From contig JABUUX010000407.1 of assembly GCA_021442965.1 (NCBI GenBank), positions 1-6,900 on the forward strand: DNA of 6,900 nucleotides. Direction: 5' to 3'. A program made the position numbers and the translations under genes. This DNA comes from Treponema sp. (GTDB taxonomy: Bacteria; Spirochaetota; Spirochaetia; Treponematales; Treponemataceae). This document shows positions 1-6,527 of the stretch, piece after piece; the stretch's first letter is position 1, and the number at the start of each line of letters is the position of its first letter. Under the pieces are notes generated by a model, which worked only from the letters and a program-made list of their open reading frames with translations, was not told the origin of the DNA and made no database searches.

Positions 1-17
1 CCTGAAACGAGTTCAGG
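1..17. repeat. REP-like short palindrome, cut by the window edge
   Basis: A 6-bp perfect inverted repeat (CCTGAA at 1-6, TTCAGG at 12-17) surrounds a 5-nt loop. The AT at 18-19 suggests the stem continues beyond the left edge. The motif, with GATGAC following it, resembles a dispersed intergenic palindrome that I recall from many bacterial genomes; that is memory and was not checked. It lies downstream of the leftward LysM gene, where such repeats usually sit. It could act as a transcript-end hairpin for that gene, but no T-run is visible before the edge. Confidence 0.55.
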
Positions 18-32
18 ATGACACTACGATAT

Positions 33-51
33 GAACTTTTTGGACAGCCCC
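33..51 (-). repeat. IS-end-like motif, possible MITE or insertion-sequence remnant
   Basis: Read leftward, this stretch is GGGGCTGTCCAAAAAGTTC. It resembles terminal inverted repeats of some transposons, as I recall for IS1182-like elements. If it is an element end, the body extends left through the palindrome at 1-17 and out of the window. No second end and no transposase fragment is visible, so it may simply be part of a composite dispersed repeat. Confidence 0.35.
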
Positions 52-71
52 TTCTTAATTTTGAATTATTC

Positions 72-977
72 TCATCCTCTTGGTGCCTTTGCAGGATCTA
101 TTGCAGTTCCATTCTGGAAAACCATAAACGTAATTTGCGGTGTCCCCTTTATAGGATCTTCACCAGCCGTTCCAACAGAAGAACCAAAAGTAATATAATC
201 ACCTTTTTTTACAGACACACTGCCAAGTCCTGTATATGCATAAATAAGTCCTGTTTTAGACTGAACAAAAAGAACTTGTCCAAAACCACGGTACACACCA
301 ACATACATTACAGTTCCTTCTCTTACAGCTGTTACAGATTCAGAAGAACTGCAGGAAAGCTGAACTCCAGAAACTTTTCCTTTTGTATATGTAATTTTTG
401 GACTTTTTACCGGCCATGATGTAGAGCTGTCTGCATTTGTTGTCACTCCGTACTGCCTGGTATCTGGTGTAACCTCAGGAACAGTTTCTGCAGGTTTTGA
501 AGGAGAGAGCTCTTGCTTTTTATCAGTAACCTTTGCCGAATCAGGTTTAGGCTGAGCTGACTTCCCTTTAATTTTTATCTTCTGTCCTACTTTTAATACA
601 GCATTAGAATCAAGACCATTCAAAGAATATAGTTCCGCAACAGTCATATTATTCTTTTTAGCCAGACTGTAAAAAGTATCCCCTTTTTGAACAATATAAT
701 TTACAACATTTACAGTATTTTCTTGTGGTACTGGCTGTCCGGACAGACTTGCAGCTTTGCTTATATCTGCAGTAGGAATAGTAATTTTCTGGTCAGCTTT
801 AAGTACATCCTTTTCTGAAAGATTATTTGCAGCTCTTAATTCTGCAACAGTAATCTGAAATTTGCGGCTGATTGAATAGAGAGTATCACCTTTCTGAACT
901 TTATAAATCTGGTCAGCAAATAACATAGAAGATAATGAAAAAAAGAATATAATTATTGATTTACGTAAAATTCTCAT
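72..977 (-). CDS. Secreted protein with two LysM domains and a degenerate LytM/M23 domain
   Basis: The 301-aa protein is predicted to be periplasmic and to bind peptidoglycan. Residues 1-21 form a signal peptide (basic MRILRK, hydrophobic core, cut after LFA). LysM 1 is at about 24-68 and LysM 2 at about 93-137, each with a YxVQKGDTxYS motif and a K(V)GQKI-type end. A Pro/Lys-rich linker (138-187) leads to a LytM-like fold (188-298), recognised by WPVK, an EGTVMYVG strand, GFGQVLFVQ and FQNGTAIDP. The usual M23 zinc and catalytic positions appear lost: the HxGxD region reads SGVQLS, YaHL reads YAYTGL, and HLHFE reads PQITFM. In EnvC and NlpD of proteobacteria, such dead LytM domains activate cell-wall amidases. 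A similar role here is inference. The start is fixed by the signal peptide. No Shine-Dalgarno is visible; see the overlapping promoter. Confidence 0.9.
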   Translation of the reverse strand: MRILRKSIIIFFFSLSSMLFADQIYKVQKGDTLYSISRKFQITVAELRAANNLSEKDVLKADQKITIPTADISKAASLSGQPVPQENTVNVVNYIVQKGDTFYSLAKKNNMTVAELYSLNGLDSNAVLKVGQKIKIKGKSAQPKPDSAKVTDKKQELSPSKPAETVPEVTPDTRQYGVTTNADSSTSWPVKSPKITYTKGKVSGVQLSCSSSESVTAVREGTVMYVGVYRGFGQVLFVQSKTGLIYAYTGLGSVSVKKGDYITFGSSVGTAGEDPIKGTPQITFMVFQNGTAIDPAKAPRG

Positions 978-1012
978 ACTTGAATTATCGGCAAATTAAA
1001 CCGATAATTTAA
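978..1012 (-). promoter_or_regulatory. Promoter of the LysM gene, predicted leaderless
   Basis: On the minus strand a TTAAAT -35 box (1012-1007) is followed by a 17-bp spacer and a GATAAT -10 box (989-984). Six bases later comes the A of the ATG at 977, which is where transcription would be expected to begin. No Shine-Dalgarno fits between. The site interleaves with the opposite promoter, so two RNA polymerases could not bind at once. Confidence 0.6.
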
Positions 1013-1014
1013 GC
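980..1014 (+). promoter_or_regulatory. Promoter of the FnIII/TPR gene, predicted leaderless
   Basis: A TTGAAT -35 box (980-985), a 17-bp spacer and a GATAAT -10 box (1003-1008) lead, after six bases, to the ATG at 1015. The expected first transcribed base is the A of the start codon. No Shine-Dalgarno is present. This is the mirror image of the leftward promoter. Confidence 0.6.
983..1009. repeat. 9-bp perfect inverted repeat between divergent start codons
   Basis: AATTATCGG (983-991) and CCGATAATT (1001-1009) flank nine AT-rich bases. The symmetry continues outward through both start codons (975-991 against 1001-1017), matching at 15 of 17 positions as CCGATAATTYAAGYATG. Each arm contains one -10 box. 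The site could be an operator for a dimeric regulator, or it may simply reflect two similar promoters facing each other. Confidence 0.75.
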
Positions 1015-1905
1015 ATGAGTAATAAAACAAAACAATCTTTTTTGGCAGTTTTTTTTATAACATTATGTGCTTTTCTTTATGCTTTTGACAAACCTATGAT
1101 TTCTGGAATAAAAGCGGCACCAGCCAAAGGACAAAAAATAAATATATTATGGACTCTCCCAGAAAACACAGAAAAACCTGTTTCCAGTCTGCTTATTTAC
1201 AGATCAACAAAACCTGTTTCAAAGACAGAAGACCTAATATCCTGTAAATTACTTGCATCATTAGACTGTTCAACTACCGGATTCACAGATACTGTTTCAG
1301 ATTTTAAAGACTATTATTACGCAGTAATTGTTGTAACCGATAAACCTTATGAATTAATTATGCCTTCAATTAATGCAACTGTAAACGGAGCCAGAATTGA
1401 GGGAAAGAAAAAGAAAGCTGCAAAAAAAATTGATAAAACTGAAGAAAAGTTATATCCGAACGGAACTCTTAGGGAAACACCACTTCCATATCTTGATTTG
1501 GTAGAAGGACTGGAACCTACAGAAAATCATATTTCTGATGAAGCCCGAAAAAAAGCTGTAACTCTTGGAATTCCATTAAACAAAGAAGGCGAATTACTAA
1601 GTCCATATTTTTTTGAACAGGACATGATTTCACCGGAACGTGGTGACGCTTACCTTTTATTTGACATTCTAAGCCGTTATTTTGCTCCAAGAAAATATGA
1701 CCAATCTGTCATTCAGTTATCAAAACTTACAGCCCGAAACATTGAAAAAGAAATAGAAGAAAGAGCTCTTTTCTATTTGGGTGAAGCCTATTATTTTACA
1801 GGTGATTACGAAAACGCTGTAAAAACCTTTGTAAAGATTCAGGAAATTTTCCCTGTTCAAAGCCAAAAATGGCTGGAAGCATCTTTGGATCTGATGAGTA
1901 AATGA
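1015..1905 (+). CDS. Secreted FnIII-like/TPR protein of unknown function
   Basis: I do not recognise a named family for the whole 296-aa protein. Residues 1-23 form a signal peptide, probably cut after LYA. Residues 27-125 look like a fibronectin-III fold: KINILWTLP, then LLIYRSTKPV, then the TGFTDTV and YYYAVIVV strands. A Lys-rich linker (130-145) follows. The C-terminal part (about 205-293) is helical, with one clear TPR unit at about 247-280 (ALFYLGEAYYFTGDYENAVK). This suggests a periplasmic scaffold or adaptor. It is divergent from the LysM/LytM gene, with only 37 bp between start codons, which hints at a shared envelope role or control. It converges on the large TPR gene with 16 bp between and no hairpin there. 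The start is fixed by the signal peptide, and no Shine-Dalgarno is present. Confidence 0.85.
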   Translation: MSNKTKQSFLAVFFITLCAFLYAFDKPMISGIKAAPAKGQKINILWTLPENTEKPVSSLLIYRSTKPVSKTEDLISCKLLASLDCSTTGFTDTVSDFKDYYYAVIVVTDKPYELIMPSINATVNGARIEGKKKKAAKKIDKTEEKLYPNGTLRETPLPYLDLVEGLEPTENHISDEARKKAVTLGIPLNKEGELLSPYFFEQDMISPERGDAYLLFDILSRYFAPRKYDQSVIQLSKLTARNIEKEIEERALFYLGEAYYFTGDYENAVKTFVKIQEIFPVQSQKWLEASLDLMSK

Positions 1906-1921
1906 ATAAGTCTTTAGGAAA

Positions 1922-4018
1922 TCAATAAATAGACTGAAGCATATCAAGAATAGCGGGATGACTTACAGCCTTTCTTATTTCAGAACTCAAAGGATTTGTA
2001 CTTTCAGGAGTCTGATTTACTACAACATTTCCACGGGCATCTGCAACAGGAGCATTATCAATTGCAGGGTCAGACTTTTTTTCTGGAAGACTTAAAAGAA
2101 CAACTTCATCATCATCATTAATTTTGTCGTAAAATCCGGCAAGTTTTATTAACCCTTCAGAAACTTCTTCCCCACTATGAGTCACAGTTATTGTTCCAAG
2201 AATGTCAGCGTCTTTATAAGAAAGACCGGTACCAGAATCAGCTGTGGCAATCTTTCCTTTACGAACAATCTGGAATTCAGCTCCGTTTACAATATGTTCT
2301 GATTTTCCAAGATCTATAAGAACTGTTTTTGCCTTACGTTTAATAATTTTTCCCCTTACCGGAAGATTTTCCAAAAGTGCAGCTCTGAATCGTCTTAATA
2401 CGGTAGTAAATCTGTTATTTCCCGTAGCATAAAAACACATTTTTTCGGTTTCTGTTCCGGTTCTGGCAGAATACATTGTTGCGTTAAGGGTCATATCATC
2501 AGAACCTTCATCAAGCGAAAGTATAACAAAGTAATCAAATCCATTTACTCTTGCATTTTTAAATGCTTCACCATAACCGGAAACTGGTAACATTTGAGTC
2601 TTTACAGAAGTCTGTGCAACACCAGAAAAAATGTCACTCGCAGCCATAGCTGTAAGTCTGTCAGAATCAGCATGAACAAAATTCATAGGTCTGTTTTCAT
2701 AAAAAACTGCAATATTCCACCTGATTTTATCAAGATAAAAAGGCTGAATATCCCACTTCTTTGCTAACGTTTCCTGAAGTAAAGCATCATAAGCTTCGAT
2801 AGTATCGTCAATCTCAATATTTTTTAGAGTCTTTTTATTTTCACTTGAGAATTCTTGAGCAAACTTCAATTGTTCAAGATAAAGTTCATGCATTCCGTTA
2901 AGTTCAAGCATATCTGCATAAGCAAGTCTTGCTTTACGGTTCATTGGATCTACACGGAGAGCCCTTTGATATTCATAACTGGCACCAGTTCCGTCATAGC
3001 GCTCTGAATACTGATCTGCAATATTTACATGATAATCAGCCCAACGTTTTCTTCTGGAATCTTCAAGAGTAAGCGTATCACGAACTTCAAGTTCCAGCAT
3101 CATACGCATTATTTCATCCTGAGGAGAAATTTCTAATCCCTTAGACCAAACACTAACTGCATCCGCAGACTTTCCCAATTTTTTTAAAGAAAGACCTTTC
3201 AGATACCAATTTAAAGAATCGCTTCTGTCTCTTCCAATTAAAAAATCACAAAGGTCGATAGTATCCTCGTATTTTCCTTCGTAATATAAAATCTGACTTA
3301 AAAGACGATATCCTTGTGTTGAATTAGTGGTTAATTCTACTGTAATTCTTGCCTGACTTTCAGCATCCTTCAGATCCCCTTTCATACAAGAAATCATAGC
3401 AGCAAGATAATGAACAGAAGAATCACTGGAATGAAAATTCATAGCCCGACGAAGATAAATTTGGGCAGAATTAAAATCATTTGTATAGGCACAAAGAAGA
3501 GCAAGAGAAAGCAGTGCTTTTTTATTATCCCCCTGACGCTTTAATGCTTCTTCGTATTCTTTTCTGGCAGCCGAAAATTTACCATCGATAAGCTGAAGTT
3601 CTGCCAGTCCAAAATGTGCCTGCACATCATTAGGAAAATCTTTAAGAATATCGCTAAAAATACGAAAAGCTTCGGCATCGTTTCCAAGAGAAAGATTAAT
3701 CATACCCTTTAGATTTCTTATTCGGGCATTACTTTTTTCAATCTTTTCTGCATTTTCCAGATACTGCATTGCAAGATCAGGCTCTCCAAGATAGTAAGAA
3801 ACCTGAGCCAAATGAAACCACGCATCAGTAAAAGCCGGATTTATTCTTACTGCTTCCAGATAATTCTGAGTTGCAGTATGCCATTCTTCACAGGATTCAT
3901 TTTCAATCCCCATGTCGTAAAAATCTCTGGCAGTCTTTGAACTTGCAGCAAAAATTGGCAGAACAGAAAAAGAAAGAGACAAAAACAGAACTGCAATCCT
4001 TTTATTCAGTTTCTTCAT
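1922..4018 (-). CDS. Large secreted TPR protein with C-terminal CsgG/FlgT-like region
   Basis: The 698-aa protein (counted from the ATG at 4018) begins with a signal peptide, MKKLNKR plus a hydrophobic stretch, cut near PIFA (residue 24). About eight TPR units follow between residues 31 and 300, for example DAWFHLAQVSYYLGEPDLAMQ and AHFGLAELQLIDGKFSAA. One more lies at about 324-359. Residues about 430-550 look like a CsgG/TolB-N-type alpha/beta domain (IRWNIAVFY, then EAFKNARVNGFDYFVILSL, then a TGTETEK hairpin). Residues 553-642 resemble the FlgT C-terminal beta domain (GKIIKRKAKTVLIDLGKSEHIVNGAEF). The tail is polar and low in complexity. It is likely a periplasmic or outer-membrane-associated scaffold; the exact role is unknown. 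A GTG directly before the ATG could start it instead (end 4021). That start would sit 10 nt after an AGGAA rather than 13. It is the last gene of the operon and overlaps the tlyC-like gene by 17 bp, so translation is probably coupled. Confidence 0.88.
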   Translation of the reverse strand: MKKLNKRIAVLFLSLSFSVLPIFAASSKTARDFYDMGIENESCEEWHTATQNYLEAVRINPAFTDAWFHLAQVSYYLGEPDLAMQYLENAEKIEKSNARIRNLKGMINLSLGNDAEAFRIFSDILKDFPNDVQAHFGLAELQLIDGKFSAARKEYEEALKRQGDNKKALLSLALLCAYTNDFNSAQIYLRRAMNFHSSDSSVHYLAAMISCMKGDLKDAESQARITVELTTNSTQGYRLLSQILYYEGKYEDTIDLCDFLIGRDRSDSLNWYLKGLSLKKLGKSADAVSVWSKGLEISPQDEIMRMMLELEVRDTLTLEDSRRKRWADYHVNIADQYSERYDGTGASYEYQRALRVDPMNRKARLAYADMLELNGMHELYLEQLKFAQEFSSENKKTLKNIEIDDTIEAYDALLQETLAKKWDIQPFYLDKIRWNIAVFYENRPMNFVHADSDRLTAMAASDIFSGVAQTSVKTQMLPVSGYGEAFKNARVNGFDYFVILSLDEGSDDMTLNATMYSARTGTETEKMCFYATGNNRFTTVLRRFRAALLENLPVRGKIIKRKAKTVLIDLGKSEHIVNGAEFQIVRKGKIATADSGTGLSYKDADILGTITVTHSGEEVSEGLIKLAGFYDKINDDDEVVLLSLPEKKSDPAIDNAPVADARGNVVVNQTPESTNPLSSEIRKAVSHPAILDMLQSIY

Positions 4019-4790
4019 CACTATTTTCAGATTCCTTTTTTATTACTTTGATCATATTAATTCTATGACCTTCCATATCCTGAACGATAAAATCGTAATT
4101 TTCCCAGGAAGCTTTTTCATATTTAACCGGAACTTTTCCAAAAAGATCAAATACAAACCCACCCAAAGAATCAAAATCTTCGTTAGGGAATGCTGCATTC
4201 ATTTTTTCATTAAGATCATCAAGATCAACACGTGCATCACAAAGCCAGATATTATTGCCCACAGAAAGAATATCTTCTTTTTCCTTGTCAAACTCATCCT
4301 GAATATCACCAACAATTTCCTCGATGATATCTTCCATTGTAATAATTCCCGAAATACCACCATATTCATCTATGGCTATTGCAATATGCAGGTGATGCCG
4401 TTTGAATTCCCTTAGAAGAGAATCTATTCTCTTTGACTCAGGAACAAAATATGCCTTTCTGATTATTTTTGAAAGTTCAAGAGGGTCGTCTTTAGACAAA
4501 TGCTTCAGAAGATCTTTTACATAAAGAACACCTATAACATTATCAACTGAATCAGAATAAACCGGGAATCTAGAATGCCCCGAAGAAATCACTTTTTCCA
4601 AAAGCTCGTCACGGGATGTATCAGCAGAAATAAATTCCACATCAATACGGGGAACCATAACTTCTTTAACTGCAGTAGTTGAAAGTTCCTCCACCCCCTG
4701 AATCATATCTTTTTTTTCTTCATTCAGGATTTCCTGCTGAAGGGCTTCAGCATCAGAAGCTGCACTTTTTTTCTTTTTTCGTCCAAACAT
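4002..4790 (-). CDS. tlyC: TlyC/CorC-type CBS-pair protein (hemolysin C family)
   Basis: The 262-aa protein has the short soluble layout: no DUF21 membrane domain, a basic N-terminus (GRKKKK) and then VKEVMVPR (41-48), which opens the first CBS domain (about 44-95, with SGHSRFPVY at 70-78). The second CBS domain is at about 108-163 and ends in DEYGGISGIITMEDIIEEIVGDI-type sequence. A CorC_HlyC domain fills about 177-250 (DSLGGFVFDLFG at 207-218). Its length matches Brachyspira TlyC (268 aa, from memory) and E. coli CorC/YbeX. Family members have been linked to Mg/Co efflux, membrane-associated functions and ribosome-related processes, and the hemolysin name is historical. The start lies 6 nt after the nucleotidyltransferase stop. 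A GGAA 13 nt upstream is a poor ribosome site, so coupling to the upstream gene is likely. Confidence 0.9.
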   Translation of the reverse strand: MFGRKKKKSAASDAEALQQEILNEEKKDMIQGVEELSTTAVKEVMVPRIDVEFISADTSRDELLEKVISSGHSRFPVYSDSVDNVIGVLYVKDLLKHLSKDDPLELSKIIRKAYFVPESKRIDSLLREFKRHHLHIAIAIDEYGGISGIITMEDIIEEIVGDIQDEFDKEKEDILSVGNNIWLCDARVDLDDLNEKMNAAFPNEDFDSLGGFVFDLFGKVPVKYEKASWENYDFIVQDMEGHRINMIKVIKKESENSDEETE

Positions 4791-4796
4791 TTATTA

Positions 4797-5702
4797 CTAA
4801 TTCCATAAAATATCCGGGTAATAACCGGACTTAATTTTATTTGCAATTTCCTGTTTTACCAAAGCACGGTCTTCAGGATAAGTCATTCCAAACCATGTTT
4901 CACTTGAAGTAAAGAATTTTATTTTTCCTTTTCCCAAACGGATAATTTCTGTTGCCGAAACAGGAAGAAGGCACTCTTTCTTTGGTTCTGAAATACTGGT
5001 TTTCTTAAAATCATCCCAGGAAAGATTAAACTGTTCAAAGGCTTTGGGAGTAAACCCAAAAAGATTCATGCTGACCCACTCTTTTCCTGTAAGTTCTTTT
5101 TTTCCACCATCAATTTCAGAAATAATTTTATCACCTTCGTAGTAAATTTTCAGGTTTTCTACAATAGAATCCAGTTCGTTATCTTTCATGGAACAAACGC
5201 CACGACTTACCGAACCGTTACGGCTCATTGTATTTCCCAAAATATATCCTACCATAGCATGATCGGTTGAATCATTTGATACAGAAGAAAGATAATTTCC
5301 TAAAGTCTGAAACGCTTCCCGCCCATAATAATCATCTGCATTAATGACAGCAAAAGGCTCTTTTATGTTTTTTTCAGCACAAAGGACAGCATGTGTTGTT
5401 CCCCAAGGTTTTTCCCGTCCTGAAATAAGTTTTAATTCATCTTCCGAAAGAAGACTTTCTTTACTTTGGAACACATATTCAGCATTAAAATTTGCAGCAA
5501 CGCGGTCAAAAAGACGCTCACGAAAATCTGCTTCAATATCTTTTCTGATAATAAATACAACCTTTCCAAACCCGGAAGCTTTTGCATCATAACAGGCAAA
5601 ATCTAAAAGACATTCATTATGAAGTCCTACTGCATCAATTTGTTTTACTCCGCCATAACGGCTTCCCATTCCGGCGGCCATAACGAGCAATGTTGGTTTC
5701 AT
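4797..5702 (-). CDS. Sugar-phosphate-type nucleotidyltransferase family protein
   Basis: The 301-aa cytoplasmic protein has the NTP-transferase signature at its N-terminus, LVMAAGMGSRYGGVKQ (6-21): the glycine-rich nucleotide loop with Arg15 and Lys20. KPWGTTHAVLCA (98-109) and NADDYYG (121-127) supply the base-binding and metal-binding Asp positions. WVSMNLFGF (209-217) and the WFGMTYPEDR motif (270-279) with YYPDILW at the C-terminus fit the subfamily annotated simply as nucleotidyltransferase family protein. It probably transfers a nucleotide to a phosphorylated sugar or alcohol such as phosphocholine, but the substrate cannot be read from sequence. It is the first gene of a three-gene operon. 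A good ribosome site, AGAGGTGG at 5713-5706, fixes the start. It has its own promoter but could also be reached by read-through from deoD. Confidence 0.88.
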   Translation of the reverse strand: MKPTLLVMAAGMGSRYGGVKQIDAVGLHNECLLDFACYDAKASGFGKVVFIIRKDIEADFRERLFDRVAANFNAEYVFQSKESLLSEDELKLISGREKPWGTTHAVLCAEKNIKEPFAVINADDYYGREAFQTLGNYLSSVSNDSTDHAMVGYILGNTMSRNGSVSRGVCSMKDNELDSIVENLKIYYEGDKIISEIDGGKKELTGKEWVSMNLFGFTPKAFEQFNLSWDDFKKTSISEPKKECLLPVSATEIIRLGKGKIKFFTSSETWFGMTYPEDRALVKQEIANKIKSGYYPDILWN

Positions 5703-5705
5703 TTC

Positions 5706-5713
5706 CCACCTCT
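5706..5713 (-). promoter_or_regulatory. Strong ribosome binding site of the nucleotidyltransferase gene
   Basis: AGAGGTGG on the minus strand ends 3 nt before the ATG, with its GAGG core 6 nt from it. It is one of only two strong Shine-Dalgarno sites among the gene starts here. This shows the organism does use SD-led initiation, which makes the SD-less starts elsewhere meaningful. Confidence 0.8.
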
Positions 5714-5719
5714 AATTAC

Positions 5720-5748
5720 ATTCTAATAACAGTAAACAAAAAAATCAA
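5720..5748 (-). promoter_or_regulatory. Promoter of the nucleotidyltransferase-tlyC-TPR operon
   Basis: The minus strand has a TTGATT -35 box (5748-5743), a 17-bp spacer and a TAGAAT -10 box (5725-5720). The expected start, near 5713, gives a leader of about 11 nt made up almost wholly of the Shine-Dalgarno site. It fits within the 53-bp gap after deoD. Confidence 0.6.
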
Positions 5749-5755
5749 TTTTGGG

Positions 5756-6457
5756 TTACTTTGTAATAGTTTCCAAAGAAAGGCGCATCATATCAGTAAA
5801 AGTTTTCTGACGCTCTTCACTTGAAGTCTGTTCACCGGTTGCAATATTGTCACTGATAGTAAGAATTGCAAGTGCTTGTCTTTTGAATTCCTGAGCCAAA
5901 GTATAAAGTTCACAAGCTTCCATTTCTATGGCTTTGACTCCATACTCTGCCCACATTTTCCAGTCACCGTTTGGTTCATAAAAACGGTCGGAAGAAACAC
6001 AAGGAGCTACAATTGGATTTATACCTAGTTCCAAAGCCTTGTGATAAGCAGTATCCAAAAGAGCAAAATCAGGAACAGGAGCATAATGACGATAACCGAA
6101 TCTTGCAGTCTGCATACTGGAATCCGTGCAGGCACCGTTTGCAATAACAATGCTGCGGCATGGAACATCTGCACTTACACTTCCGGCAGTTCCAACTCTG
6201 ATTGCTTTCTGAACATCATAAAATTGAAAAAGTTCCTGAACATAAATGGAAAGAGAAGGCTGCCCCATTCCCGTTCCCTGAACCGAAACTTTTTTCCCTT
6301 TATATGTTCCGGTAAAACCAAGCATACCGCGAACTTCATTATAACAAACAGGATTTTCAAGAAAATTTTCTGCTATAAATTTGGCACGAAGAGGATCTCC
6401 CGGAAGCAGAACCAGTGGTGCGATATCCCCTTTTTTTGCATTAATATGTGTACTCAT
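5756..6457 (-). CDS. deoD: Purine nucleoside phosphorylase, DeoD type
   Basis: This 233-aa enzyme of purine salvage splits purine (deoxy)nucleosides with phosphate into free base and (deoxy)ribose-1-phosphate. DeoD enzymes are hexamers in the cytoplasm. The length is typical of the family. Visible active-site residues follow the E. coli pattern: His4, the phosphate loop LLPGDPLRAK with Gly20 and Arg24, Arg43 in EVRGMLGFTGTYKG, Arg87 in IRVGTAGS, EMEACELY (Glu178, Met179, Glu180), and SDNIATGE with the catalytic Asp203, followed by Arg216. Thr stands at position 90, where E. coli has Ser, a conservative change. The STHINAKKGD N-terminus matches family starts and fixes the ATG. No Shine-Dalgarno precedes it; a TATAAT lies 7 nt upstream. 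Confidence 0.97.
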   Translation of the reverse strand: MSTHINAKKGDIAPLVLLPGDPLRAKFIAENFLENPVCYNEVRGMLGFTGTYKGKKVSVQGTGMGQPSLSIYVQELFQFYDVQKAIRVGTAGSVSADVPCRSIVIANGACTDSSMQTARFGYRHYAPVPDFALLDTAYHKALELGINPIVAPCVSSDRFYEPNGDWKMWAEYGVKAIEMEACELYTLAQEFKRQALAILTISDNIATGEQTSSEERQKTFTDMMRLSLETITK

Positions 6458-6470
6458 ATAATCAATTATA
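6457..6470. repeat. 14-bp palindrome overlapping the deoD -10 box and start codon
   Basis: TATAAT (6457-6462), CA, ATTATA (6465-6470): 6-bp perfect arms with a 2-bp centre. The right arm read leftward is the deoD -10 box. The left arm gives a TATAAT on the plus strand, so the site could fire in both directions or bind a regulator. AT-rich chance symmetry is possible. Confidence 0.6.
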
Positions 6471-6492
6471 CAACGAAAAAATAAAAACTCAA
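6465..6492 (-). promoter_or_regulatory. Promoter of deoD, predicted leaderless
   Basis: On the minus strand a TTGAGT -35 box (6492-6487), a 16-bp spacer and a consensus TATAAT -10 box (6470-6465) are followed by only seven bases before the ATG at 6457. Transcription would start at or within a base of the start codon. The short stretch contains no purine-rich ribosome site. Confidence 0.65.
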
Positions 6493-6527
6493 AAACTAAA
6501 TAATGATATTTAATTAAGCCTCAAATC

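Noticed and set aside
18..419. Rightward 133-codon open frame
   Set aside because: It is antisense to the LytM domain, with biased Ser/Arg/Cys content and no recognisable motif.
983..1009. Hairpin read as a transcription terminator
   Set aside because: It lies between two divergent start codons, has no T-run, and its arms are the -10 boxes. A promoter/operator reading explains it better.
1015..1080. Lipobox (ITLC, Cys18) in the FnIII-TPR protein
   Set aside because: Leu directly before the Cys is unusual, and the hydrophobic stretch continues past it to LYA, a better signal peptidase I site.
1909..1934. AGTCT / AGACT inverted repeat at the convergent gene ends
   Set aside because: The arms are only 5 bp with a 16-nt loop. 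This is too weak to call a terminator and is expected by chance.
4065..4415. Rightward 116-codon open frame
   Set aside because: It is antisense to the TlyC-like gene, rich in Ile, Lys, Phe and Asn as expected from complementing AT-rich coding DNA, and has no family resemblance or ribosome site.
6041..6484. Rightward 147-codon open frame
   Set aside because: It is antisense to deoD, whose active-site residues are intact. Its composition is that of a shadow frame.
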